Shown: positions 1 to 5,151 of the stretch, piece after piece
How positions within the stretch are numbered: position 1 is the first letter of the stretch
Layout of the letters: the number at the start of each line of letters is the position of its first letter
NCBI GenBank assembly: GCA_022600315.1
Contig: JAHZKQ010000259.1
Span: 1-10,003, forward strand
DNA length: 10,003 nt
Direction of reading: 5' to 3'
DNA from: Gammaproteobacteria bacterium
GTDB lineage: Bacteria; Pseudomonadota; Gammaproteobacteria; Coxiellales; Coxiellaceae
Notes under the pieces: model-generated
What the model was told of the DNA's origin: nothing
Databases searched by the model: none
Seen by the model: only the letters and a program-made list of their open reading frames with translations
Program-made: the position numbers and the translations under genes

Positions 1-792
1 AAAACTGAAGCTTTTGCTAAGGTTAAGGCCAGTATTAAAAAAATTATTTTCCAGCAAAAATTCCAGCAAGTGCTATCGCAGCAACATCAAGATCTTACTA
101 ATCTGACTTACACTAATCCAACGACTTTAAAGGTAGCTGCAAAGCGTTTGGGCGTGCCAGTTAAATTATCACCCATGATGACGCGCCAAGGGAAAAAACA
201 GGGGCTTTTTTCTGATCCGTTAGTATTAACGGCCGCCTTTACGCAAGATGTTTTTGTAAATGGTAATAATAGTAATCCGATTACATTGAAAAATGGCAGT
301 TTAATTGTGGTAAGAATTGCCAAGAAAATTCCAGCCAAAGAAATTCCTCTGGGAAGTATTCGTGGCAAGGTTAGAGCCAGTTTAATTAAAAATAAAGCGC
401 AGCGTGAAGCAGGAGTGGTGGCTTATAATGTTCAGCAAGCCATAGCGCAGTCAAAGAGTTTGGCAGGCATTAACAGCAAATATTTATTAAATTGGCAGCA
501 GGTAAAGGCGGTCACGGCGCGCAGCAAAACTGTGTCGCCACAAATTTTAAATGCGGTTTTTAAGTTACCGGCTAATCAATCAAAACCGGCAACTACGGCA
601 ATATTATTGCCAAGCAATAACTATGCCATTATTCATTTAACTACGGTTAAAGATGGTGATTATGCCAGTGCCAGCGTTAAGCAGTTGTCGGCATTAAAGC
701 AGCAGTTATTAACCTTGTATTCGCAGCTTGATTACCGTTTGTTTGTTGAGGCGGTGCATTCATTGGCGAAGATTAAAATTCATAAAAAGTAA
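1..792 (+). CDS. ppiD: PpiD-like periplasmic peptidyl-prolyl isomerase/chaperone, C-terminal part (5' end outside window)
   Basis: The frame is open from base 1 to the TAA at 790-792, giving the last 263 residues of a longer protein. A GTG at 70 is only an internal codon. The visible part resembles the region after the parvulin domain of PpiD. It has a 'tLkvAAKRLGVPVKLS' segment, then 'fsDPLVLTAAFTQDVF', 'NSNPITLKNGSLIVVRIAKK' and a long Lys/Gln/Ala-rich helical stretch. It ends in a second beta-rich unit with 'AVFKLP' and 'AIIHLTTVKDGD'. PpiD family proteins are about 620 residues, anchored in the inner membrane by one N-terminal helix. They assist folding of exported proteins at the periplasmic exit of the Sec translocon. 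The anchor and parvulin domain are not in the window, so whether the gene is intact is unknown. SurA is less likely because SurA ends soon after its last parvulin domain. The family call is from memory of motifs, not a search. Confidence 0.8.
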   Translation, partial: KTEAFAKVKASIKKIIFQQKFQQVLSQQHQDLTNLTYTNPTTLKVAAKRLGVPVKLSPMMTRQGKKQGLFSDPLVLTAAFTQDVFVNGNNSNPITLKNGSLIVVRIAKKIPAKEIPLGSIRGKVRASLIKNKAQREAGVVAYNVQQAIAQSKSLAGINSKYLLNWQQVKAVTARSKTVSPQILNAVFKLPANQSKPATTAILLPSNNYAIIHLTTVKDGDYASASVKQLSALKQQLLTLYSQLDYRLFVEAVHSLAKIKIHKK

Positions 793-842
793 AAAATATT
801 TTATAACTATATGTTTTTTATAAGTATTTTCTATTTATATAT

Positions 843-878
843 TGATAGCATTGCATTCATTGATATCATATGCTATCA
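843..878. promoter_or_regulatory. Inverted-repeat operator of the fitAB-like module
   Basis: A perfect 9-bp inverted repeat lies upstream of the antitoxin: TGATAGCAT at 843-851 and ATGCTATCA at 870-878. A third, self-palindromic variant, TGATATCA, sits at 861-868. The outer octamers TGATAGCA and TGCTATCA span exactly 36 bp. Toxin-antitoxin operons of the FitAB/VapBC type are usually autoregulated by the complex, with the ribbon-helix-helix antitoxin binding such repeats. That these are the binding sites here is inferred from position and symmetry. Confidence 0.65.
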
Positions 879-879
879 T
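851..879 (+). promoter_or_regulatory. Candidate sigma70 promoter of fitAB
   Basis: TTGCAT (851-856) and TATCAT (874-879) are separated by 17 nt and resemble -35 and -10 hexamers. An alternative pair is TTGATA (842-847) with TATCAT (864-869), 16 nt apart. Both overlap the operator repeats, so a bound FitAB complex would block RNA polymerase. The start site would fall near 886 (first pair), just upstream of the ribosome-binding site at 892-896. Confidence 0.45.
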
Positions 880-903
880 TTAAAAAACTGTAGGAGAATA
901 CTT

Positions 904-1140
904 TTGGCTAGTTTTAGTATTAGAAAATTAGATGATCGGGTTTACCGAAAGCTACGTATCATTGCTGCTCGACATGGAGTCTCTATGGAAGAAGAGGCAC
1001 GGCGCATTCTTACTAATGCTGTGTCGGCTAAAGTGAAAGTGGGTCAAGTTTTTCAGAAATATTTTGGTAAGGCTAATGGCATTGATTTAACGACTTCTGC
1101 AGATAAAAAACCTCATCAACCAATGGACTTTGATGAATGA
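904..1140 (+). CDS. fitA: FitA/VapB-type ribbon-helix-helix antitoxin
   Basis: The product is 78 residues. It opens with the ribbon-helix-helix fold typical of FitA-like antitoxins: the strand 'ASFSIRKLDD', then helix 'RVYRKLRIIAARHG', then 'VSMEEEARRIL'. An acidic, flexible C-terminus ending 'PMDFDE' follows, which in the family wraps around the toxin. I chose the TTG at 904 because a clear AGGAG ribosome-binding site (892-896) lies 7 nt upstream and the RHH strand begins immediately. An in-frame ATG at 811 would add 31 residues of AT-rich sequence translated from the promoter and operator, and I reject it. The stop overlaps the toxin start as ATGA (1137-1140), implying coupled translation. 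The protein should neutralise the PIN toxin and repress the operon through the upstream repeats. Confidence 0.85.
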   Translation: MASFSIRKLDDRVYRKLRIIAARHGVSMEEEARRILTNAVSAKVKVGQVFQKYFGKANGIDLTTSADKKPHQPMDFDE

Positions 1141-1562
1141 TTGTTGTTGATACTAATATCATCTCTGAAATGATGAAACCGGCACCAGAGTCAAAGGTTG
1201 TTGATTGGCTTAATCAAAATGGCGCGACAGATTTATTTATTACTAGCATTACTGTTGCTGAAATATCTTATGGTATTCATGCGTTACCTAAGGGTAAACG
1301 ACGCACGAAATTAGATGACTTATTTAAAACGGCTATTAACGAAGCATTTAAGCATAGAATTCTTGATTTTACTGAATCAGCTGCGCATTGTTACGGAGAA
1401 ATTATGGCGCAACAAAAAATGACTGGGCATCCTCTTAGCGTTTGTGACGGTCAAATTGCAGCAATAGTAAAGTCACATGGCTTTGCCTTAGCAACTAGAA
1501 ATACCAAAGATTTTTCAACTTGTGGGTTTGAAATAATTAATCCATTTTTGGTGCATTGTTGA
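1137..1562 (+). CDS. fitB: FitB/VapC-type PIN-domain ribonuclease toxin
   Basis: A 141-residue PIN-domain protein, close to the length of FitB (about 139). The metal-binding acidic residues are in place: Asp5 in 'VVDTNIISE', Glu42 in 'TVAEISYG' and Asp104 in 'SVCDGQIAA'. The C-terminal 'ATRNTKDF' motif (119-126) has Asn122 and Asp125. PIN toxins of this group are Mg-dependent RNases that cleave specific RNAs, often tRNA or rRNA, and slow growth when freed from the antitoxin. The RNA target cannot be read from sequence. Translation is probably coupled to the antitoxin through the 4-nt overlap, as no separate strong ribosome-binding site is evident. No frameshift or missing catalytic residue is seen, so the toxin looks functional. 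It converges on the next gene with only 15 nt between stop codons. Confidence 0.88.
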   Translation: MIVVDTNIISEMMKPAPESKVVDWLNQNGATDLFITSITVAEISYGIHALPKGKRRTKLDDLFKTAINEAFKHRILDFTESAAHCYGEIMAQQKMTGHPLSVCDGQIAAIVKSHGFALATRNTKDFSTCGFEIINPFLVHC

Positions 1563-1577
1563 TTTAGGCTAAGATAT

Positions 1578-2135
1578 TTATGCTTTCCATTTAATATTAC
1601 ATCCCATGCTGGGCGTTTGATCTTCATCAACCGGTTGGCCATTAATGAGGGCGTCGAGTGCAGCACGCATATACTTGCCGGTTACGGGAATATCATTACC
1701 AAGTCTGGAGTCATCAAACTGGCCGCGATAAACGCACTTTAAGTCTTTATCAAAAATATAAAAGTCTGGTGTGCATGCCGCATCGTAAGCTTTAGCGGTC
1801 GCTTGGGTGGCGTCAAATAAATAGGGAAAGTTAAAGTCTAGTTGTTTGGCCATTGCAGTCATTTTTTCAGGGCTGTCTTCAGGGTAGGCGTCGACATCAT
1901 TACTGCTAATGGCAATAAACTGAATGCCTTTGGAGGTATAATCACGCGCAAGTCTGATAATGCCATCCTGTAAATGTTTAACGTAAGGGCAGTGATTGCA
2001 AATAAACATAATCACAGTGGCAATATCTGAACGAATGTCTTGCAGTGCGAGTGTTTTGCCGCTAACAGTGTCTGGTAATTCAAAGTTGGGTGCGATGTTG
2101 CCCAAAGGAATCATGGTTGATGGTGTGAGGCTCAT
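1578..2135 (-). CDS. Thioredoxin-fold peroxiredoxin-like protein (PRX_like1/AhpC-TSA type)
   Basis: A 185-residue soluble protein with the thioredoxin/AhpC-TSA fold. It has 'GNIAPNFELPDTVSG' near the N-terminus, a redox motif 'CNHCPYVKH' with Cys46 and Cys49 after a beta-strand, and 'FIAISSND' (73-80). Then come 'FPYLFD' (103-108) and 'ACTPDFYIFD' (120-129) with the cis-proline. A further cysteine lies in the C-terminal 'SMGCNIKWK'. The CNHC motif with following PYV marks a widespread but poorly characterised subgroup annotated as thioredoxin family protein. It probably acts as a cytosolic thiol-disulfide reductase or peroxidase; the substrate is unknown. No signal peptide or membrane helix is seen, which argues against a cytochrome c maturation role. 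The ATG at 2135 has a weak GAGA ribosome-binding site about 7 nt upstream. The internal Met8 is a less likely start. Its 5' side faces the terminator of the candidate RNA, so read-through could contribute to its transcription. Confidence 0.85.
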   Translation of the reverse strand: MSLTPSTMIPLGNIAPNFELPDTVSGKTLALQDIRSDIATVIMFICNHCPYVKHLQDGIIRLARDYTSKGIQFIAISSNDVDAYPEDSPEKMTAMAKQLDFNFPYLFDATQATAKAYDAACTPDFYIFDKDLKCVYRGQFDDSRLGNDIPVTGKYMRAALDALINGQPVDEDQTPSMGCNIKWKA

Positions 2136-2200
2136 ATTGCATTCTCATGGTAGGTTTTTGCAAGGTCTATTTTGTCATTTAACCTGCCTGAAATGCAATG

Positions 2201-2221
2201 AAAAAGGGCCGCGAGGGCCCT
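2201..2221 (-). terminator. Rho-independent terminator of a minus-strand transcript
   Basis: Read on the minus strand, AGGGCC, a 5-nt loop CTCGC, then GGCCCT form a 6-bp, mostly G:C hairpin followed directly by a run of T and TTTTC. On the plus strand the hairpin is followed by GAAATTT, so the minus direction is the functional one. No minus-strand protein gene lies upstream of it (to the right) in the window. This implies a non-coding transcript. Confidence 0.75.
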
Positions 2222-2449
2222 GAAATTTGTAACCGATACGTTGGCGATTAGGGAGTTGGTCTGCTCAGGGCATCCGTGCCCAACTTAAGCATCCTTGCTA
2301 CACAGACCTTAGACTACCTACACCCGAGGCCTAATTTCTTAAGCAGAATCATAAATGTTTATTAGCTGGGACGTCCTTGTCACTGAGCCCTTTCGAGCAC
2401 CCTCGATAATCCTATCGAGCAATCTAACACCACACTCACTTTTCCATTC
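2201..2449 (-). ncRNA. Candidate CsrB/RsmY/RsmZ-like CsrA-sequestering small RNA
   Basis: A structured minus-strand RNA of about 249 nt is predicted between a TATAGT -10 box and a strong terminator. It has five GGA motifs (TCC on the plus strand at 2443, 2410, 2374, 2292 and 2273). Four fall in hairpin loops. CTCGATA/TATCGAG (2402-2419) closes on GGAT; a weak GAC/GTC stem (2370-2381) closes on AAGGAC. AGCA/TGCT (2288-2299) closes on AGGA; GGGCA/TGCCC (2268-2281) closes on CGGA. Longer-range pairs GGTCTG/CAGACC (2258-2263, 2303-2308) and ATTAGG/CCTAAT (2247-2252, 2330-2335) enclose the last two. Loop contexts CAAGGATG, CAAGGACG and CACGGATG resemble the CAGGAUG-type repeats of CsrB. RNAs of this class bind and titrate the translational regulator CsrA/RsmA. 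It does not match what I recall of 6S, tmRNA, RNase P or SRP RNA. The 5' end is inferred. Confidence 0.5.
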
Positions 2450-2453
2450 GGGG

Positions 2454-2459
2454 ACTATA
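2454..2459 (-). promoter_or_regulatory. -10 element for the candidate small RNA
   Basis: The minus strand reads TATAGT here, one mismatch from the TATAAT consensus. A start site would fall near 2449-2447, just before the first GGA motif. The hexamer about 17 nt upstream (near CATAAC) is a poor -35. This is typical of activator-dependent promoters, as expected if a GacA/LetA-type response regulator drives the RNA. Confidence 0.35.
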
Positions 2460-2521
2460 AAGATAACATGGAGGGCGTTATGCAGAACTAAGGCGAGTTG
2501 TTTATTTTTTAGCAAGAGCGC

Positions 2522-2541
2522 AAAATAAGCAACCTTATTTT
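2522..2541. promoter_or_regulatory. Palindrome resembling a GacA/LetA upstream activating box
   Basis: A perfect 8-bp inverted repeat, AAAATAAG-CAAC-CTTATTTT, has TAAG and CTTA as its inner halves. The known activating sequences of GacA (TGTAAG, 6 nt, CTTACA) and LetA (TNAG, 6 nt, CTNA) share this core but with a 6-nt rather than 4-nt spacer. It is centred about 83 bp upstream of the predicted start of the candidate RNA. It could instead be a weak hairpin or another operator. Confidence 0.3.
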
Positions 2542-2715
2542 AGTGATAATCCGCTATATTACAAAAGCTTAAGAGAAAATCATATTTAATGGCAAAGGGA
2601 AGGTCTAGATTTAACTGACAGAAGGTATGGCAAATATCTCACACAAAACACACTACTTTGCTTACAAGCAAGGCGGTGCAGATAGAATAAATTACATATT
2701 ATTCACTATCATGCA

Positions 2716-2748
2716 ATATGATGAGTGCATGCATCATATCACAGTGAT
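2716..2748. promoter_or_regulatory. Paired palindromes, operator-like
   Basis: ATATGATG (2716-2723) and CATCATAT (2732-2739) form a perfect 8-bp inverted repeat around an 8-nt spacer that itself runs into a GCATGC core. Directly adjoining is ATCAC-A-GTGAT (2738-2748). No gene starts within 200 bp on either side. They may be regulator sites for the flanking transcripts, or structure in an unrecognised RNA. Confidence 0.3.
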
Positions 2749-2760
2749 CATAGAAGAAAA

Positions 2761-2790
2761 GGGTTTATAAATAAAAACCCAAACTTTTTT
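2761..2790. terminator. Orphan terminator-like hairpin
   Basis: GGGTTT (2761-2766) and AAACCC (2775-2780) form a 6-bp stem with an 8-nt loop. On the plus strand a run of six T follows after 4 nt (2785-2790). On the minus strand the stem is followed at once by TTTTCTTCT. It could stop transcripts in either direction. No gene ends here, so it may bound an unrecognised transcript or insulate the tpiA and small-RNA promoters from each other. Confidence 0.4.
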
Positions 2791-2890
2791 AGGGATTGCT
2801 CTAGTTGGGTTCGAATTGATTTATAGATTAACAAAAAATTCCAGATTCTGTGTAAAATAAGTGTAATTTGAATAACTAAAATGTTCAAAG

Positions 2891-2915
2891 CCATGTTCAA
2901 AATTTTTCAAAATGG
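2891..2915. repeat. Imperfect 25-bp palindrome in the tpiA leader
   Basis: Centred on 2903, ten of twelve base pairs match between the left arm (starting CCATGTTC) and the right arm (ending CAAAATGG). The left arm is also part of a direct repeat of ATGTTCAAA (2881-2889 and 2893-2901, 12-bp period). It lies 78-102 bp upstream of the tpiA start, a plausible place for an operator. Confidence 0.35.
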
Positions 2916-2992
2916 TTTAGCTTAATTTACTCTAGATCTTTATAGCTTATCCGGGCTAGAATGCAGCATCTTTTGGTAACGGAAGCAAAACA

Positions 2993-3751
2993 ATGCGCCA
3001 ATATCTAGTGGCTGGTAACTGGAAAATGAATGGCTCAACGGAGTCAGTTGCTGGGCTTATAAAAGGTTTGCTTGATGAGGCTGCGAGCGTGAAAGATGTT
3101 GAGCTTGCGGTCTTTCCACCCTATCCCTATTTACCGCAAGCGGCAAAGGCTTTGCAATCAAGCTCTATCGCTTGGGGAGCGCAAAACCTTTCGTGTCACT
3201 CGGACGGAGCTTACACCGGTGAGGTGGCGGCAAATATGTTACTGGATTTTAATTGTCGCTATGTCATTGTTGGTCATTCTGAGCGGCGGCAGCTTTATGG
3301 CGAAGCAAACGCCCAAGTGGCAGCTAAGTTTAAGCAGGCTAGTGAAATGGGATTAACGCCGATTCTATGCGTGGGTGAAAGCTTAACAGAACGTGAAGCT
3401 GGGAAAACTTTAGCGGTAGTGCAAGAACAGCTTGCAGTAGCATTAGGTTTGCATGATAATCTGCCTGACTTTAGTCAAGCGGTTATAGCCTATGAACCCG
3501 TCTGGGCAATTGGCACGGGTAAAACGGCGACTCCGGAGGAGGCGCAAACGGTGCATGCGGCTATTCGAGCACAACTAAAAGCGGCGAATGCAGATTACGC
3601 TAAGATGCGTATTTTATATGGTGGCAGCGTGAAGCCTAGTAATGCGAACACGCTGTTTGCGATGACAGATATTGATGGTGCTTTAGTAGGCGGGGCCTCT
3701 TTAGTGGCGGATCAATTTATTGAGATTGCGAGACAATGCAGCAAATTATAA
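2993..3751 (+). CDS. tpiA: Triosephosphate isomerase
   Basis: Interconverts dihydroxyacetone phosphate and glyceraldehyde 3-phosphate in glycolysis and gluconeogenesis; a cytosolic (beta/alpha)8-barrel dimer. The 252-residue length is typical. Asn9 and Lys11 occur in 'AGNWKMNG', the electrophile His95 in 'VGHSERR' and the general base Glu168 in 'AYEPVWAIGTGK'. The last of these runs into the mobile loop 6. Phosphate-binding segments 'YGGSVKPSN' and 'VGGASL' lie near the C-terminus. The ATG at 2993 has GGAAG (2981-2985) 7 nt upstream. The 3' end overlaps secG by 16 nt, and this tpiA-secG order is familiar in gammaproteobacteria. A promoter in the 2790-2990 region is implied. Confidence 0.97.
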   Translation: MRQYLVAGNWKMNGSTESVAGLIKGLLDEAASVKDVELAVFPPYPYLPQAAKALQSSSIAWGAQNLSCHSDGAYTGEVAANMLLDFNCRYVIVGHSERRQLYGEANAQVAAKFKQASEMGLTPILCVGESLTEREAGKTLAVVQEQLAVALGLHDNLPDFSQAVIAYEPVWAIGTGKTATPEEAQTVHAAIRAQLKAANADYAKMRILYGGSVKPSNANTLFAMTDIDGALVGGASLVADQFIEIARQCSKL

Positions 3752-4083
3752 TGATTCTACATGTTTTGGTGGCGATAGCGATTATTGCCTTGGTATTAAT
3801 GCAGCATGGTAAAGGGGCTGATATTGGCGCAACTTTTGGTAGTGGTGCTAGCAATACGATGTTTGGTAGTCAGGGTTCATTACCATTTTTAGTGAAGGTC
3901 ACTGCCGTACTGGCGGCGATCTTTTTTGCGACCAGTTTAGGTTTAGGTTATATGATAGGCCGTGAAAGCCGAGCGCAGGGCAGCGATGTCAATGCAATTT
4001 CAAGGCCGGTAAAAACCGTCACCCCACCGGCATCATTACCATTAACCTCGGTACCATTGGATACACCAAAGCCGAAAAAATAA
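3736..4083 (+). CDS. secG: SecG, preprotein translocase subunit
   Basis: Small subunit of the SecYEG channel in the inner membrane, which aids SecA-driven export. The 115-residue product has two membrane helices: 'IIMILHVLVAIAIIALVLM' near the start and 'KVTAVLAAIFFATSLGLGYM' after about residue 54. Between them is the signature loop 'QHGKGADIGATFGSGASNTMFGSQGS'-like segment (23-48), and a Pro/Thr/Lys-rich cytoplasmic or linker tail follows. The ATG at 3736 puts Gln23 of the QxGKGAD motif at the same position as in E. coli SecG, so I prefer it over the in-frame ATG at 3751, which overlaps the tpiA TAA. The 16-nt overlap with tpiA suggests translational coupling. Confidence 0.95.
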   Translation: MQQIIMILHVLVAIAIIALVLMQHGKGADIGATFGSGASNTMFGSQGSLPFLVKVTAVLAAIFFATSLGLGYMIGRESRAQGSDVNAISRPVKTVTPPASLPLTSVPLDTPKPKK

Positions 4084-4137
4084 GATTTATTAGATCGCCC
4101 ACAAATGGACGTTAGTGAGAAGAATGCAGGTAGTCAT

Positions 4138-4222
4138 GCCGAAGTGGTGGAACTGGTAGACACGCAGTCTTGAGGGGGCTGTGGCGCAAGCCGTGTCGGT
4201 TCGATTCCGACCTTCGGCACCA
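4138..4222 (+). tRNA. tRNA-Leu, anticodon GAG
   Basis: An 85-nt class II tRNA with the CCA end encoded (4220-4222). The acceptor stem is GCCGAAG (4138-4144) with CTTCGGC (4212-4218). The D-arm contains TGGTAGA. The anticodon stem CAGTC/GGCTG flanks the loop TTGAGGG with GAG at 4172-4174, which reads CUC and CUU. A long variable arm (GGC-GCAA-GCC) and the T-arm GTCGG/CCGAC with TTCGATT follow. It resembles E. coli leuU, which also sits just downstream of secG. No terminator is visible on either side, so processing from a secG-to-nuo transcript is possible. Confidence 0.97.
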
Positions 4223-4307
4223 AATTTATTTTAGTGGCCAGATCTGATTCACCAGTTTATGATGAGAAAGGATGAAGTGGGTTAATGTATTTTAATTGGG
4301 AGTGCAA

Positions 4308-4664
4308 ATGTTAAGCGCTTATTTTCCAGCCTTAGTTTTTTTAGGTGTGGGGATATTTATTGGCATTGCCGGGCTAAGCATTGGTTATATTTTAGGCCCT
4401 CATAAACCCGATAAAGCCAAACGTTCGCCGTATGAGTGTGGTTTTGAAGCCTTTAGTGATGCCCGTATGCCGTTCGATATTCGATATTATCTAGTGGCTA
4501 TTTTGTTTATCATCTTTGACCTTGAGACCGCGTTTTTATTTCCATGGGCAGTTATTCTACGCCATATCGGTTGGACTGGTTTAGTGGCGATGTTAATATT
4601 TTTAGCAATATTAGTTGTGGGTTTTATTTACGAATGGCGAAAGGGTGCACTTGAATGGGAGTAG
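4308..4664 (+). CDS. nuoA: NADH-quinone oxidoreductase subunit A
   Basis: Membrane subunit of complex I next to the quinone-site junction, needed for proton pumping. The 118-residue product has three membrane helices (about 7-30, 62-84 and 88-109). The conserved loop '[11 protein letters not shown]' with its cysteine, and '[18 protein letters not shown]', are both present. I start at ATG 4308 because GGGAG (4298-4302) lies 5 nt upstream. A TTG at 4296 would add four residues translated from the ribosome-binding site itself. It is the first gene of the nuo cluster, and its 3' end overlaps nuoB by 10 nt. No promoter was convincingly identified in the 85-nt gap after the tRNA. Confidence 0.96.
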   Translation: MLSAYFPALVFLGVGIFIGIAGLSIGYILGPHKPDKAKRSPYECGFEAFSDARMPFDIRYYLVAILFIIFDLETAFLFPWAVILRHIGWTGLVAMLIFLAILVVGFIYEWRKGALEWE

Positions 4665-5143
4665 CGGCATTATCAAAACAAGGTTTTGTTGTCACCAGCG
4701 TTGAGAAGCTTGTTAATTGGGCGCGCACTGGTTCATTGTGGCCGATGACATTTGGCTTAGCGTGTTGCGCGGTTGAAATGATGCAATGTGCTTCTTCACG
4801 TTATGATATGGATCGATTCGGTTTTGGTTTATATCGTCCCAGTCCGCGGCAATCGGATTTAATGATTGTGGCTGGCACACTTTGCAATAAAATGGCGCCG
4901 GCGTTGCGTAAAGTTTACGATCAAATGAGTGAGCCTCGATGGGTAATTTCCATGGGTTCTTGCGCCAATGGTGGTGGTTATTATCACTATGCCTATTCGG
5001 TGGTGCGGGGTTGTGATCGCATTGTGCCGGTGGATGTTTATGTGCCGGGTTGTCCGCCAGCTGCTGAGGCATTGATGTATGGTGTGATTCAATTACAAAA
5101 TAAAATCAAACATAAAAATATTATTTCGCGGACTTCAGATTAA
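4655..5143 (+). CDS. nuoB: NADH-quinone oxidoreductase subunit B (carries cluster N2)
   Basis: Peripheral-arm subunit (PSST family) of complex I that binds the terminal Fe-S cluster N2 and passes electrons to quinone. The product is 162 residues. The unusual N2 ligand set is visible: adjacent Cys37 and Cys38 in '[10 protein letters not shown]', Cys103 in '[12 protein letters not shown]' and Cys133 in 'YVPGCPP'. The quinone-side helix region '[15 protein letters not shown]' is intact. The ATG lies inside the end of nuoA, with AAGGG (4641-4645) 9 nt upstream. The stop codon overlaps the ribosome-binding site of nuoC. The reverse-strand open frame across this gene is a codon-bias shadow. Confidence 0.97.
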   Translation: MGVAALSKQGFVVTSVEKLVNWARTGSLWPMTFGLACCAVEMMQCASSRYDMDRFGFGLYRPSPRQSDLMIVAGTLCNKMAPALRKVYDQMSEPRWVISMGSCANGGGYYHYAYSVVRGCDRIVPVDVYVPGCPPAAEALMYGVIQLQNKIKHKNIISRTSD

Positions 5144-5151
5144 GGATCGCT

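Larger units (their letters stand above)
2461..2992. other. Non-coding stretch between the candidate RNA and tpiA
   Basis: About 530 bases without a credible protein gene; only very short open frames (under 10 codons) with ATG were noticed. It is A+T-rich and has several symmetrical motifs: the box at 2522-2541, TTGCTT-AC-AAGCAA at 2658-2671, the palindromes at 2716-2748, a hairpin at 2761-2790 and an imperfect palindrome at 2891-2915. It must contain the tpiA promoter; I see no pair of hexamers convincing enough to call, though TAGAAT at 2957-2962 is a possible -10. Confidence 0.6.

Noticed and set aside
781..832. A/T-only inverted repeat after ppiD as a terminator
   Set aside because: The possible stem is all A:T with a long loop and would be unstable; chance symmetry in A+T-rich DNA is more likely.
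1996..2223. Plus-strand open frame of 75 codons opposite the start of the thioredoxin-fold gene
   Set aside because: It is antisense to a well-supported gene, ends in the terminator hairpin of the candidate RNA, and has no recognisable domain.
2201..2460. 6S RNA, tmRNA, RNase P RNA or SRP RNA
   Set aside because: No tmRNA tRNA-like end or tag frame, no RNase P core motif, no SRP GGAAG loop helix and no long 6S-type central bubble could be recognised; the repeated GGA loops fit a Csr-type RNA better. A covariance search is still needed to exclude 6S.
2658..2671. TTGCTT-AC-AAGCAA palindrome as a firm GacA box
   Set aside because: It contains CTTACA, but the opposite half does not match TGTAAG at the right spacing and it lies over 200 bp from the predicted RNA start; kept only as a note.
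2808..2816. GGTTCGAAT, resembling a tRNA T-loop
   Set aside because: The flanking bases do not form a T-stem, and no acceptor, D or anticodon arm is present upstream, so there is no tRNA or clear attachment-site remnant.
4713..5072. Reverse-strand open frame across nuoB (and a second at 4859-5092)
   Set aside because: Shadow of a highly conserved coding sequence; the His/Pro/Asn-rich translation resembles no protein family.
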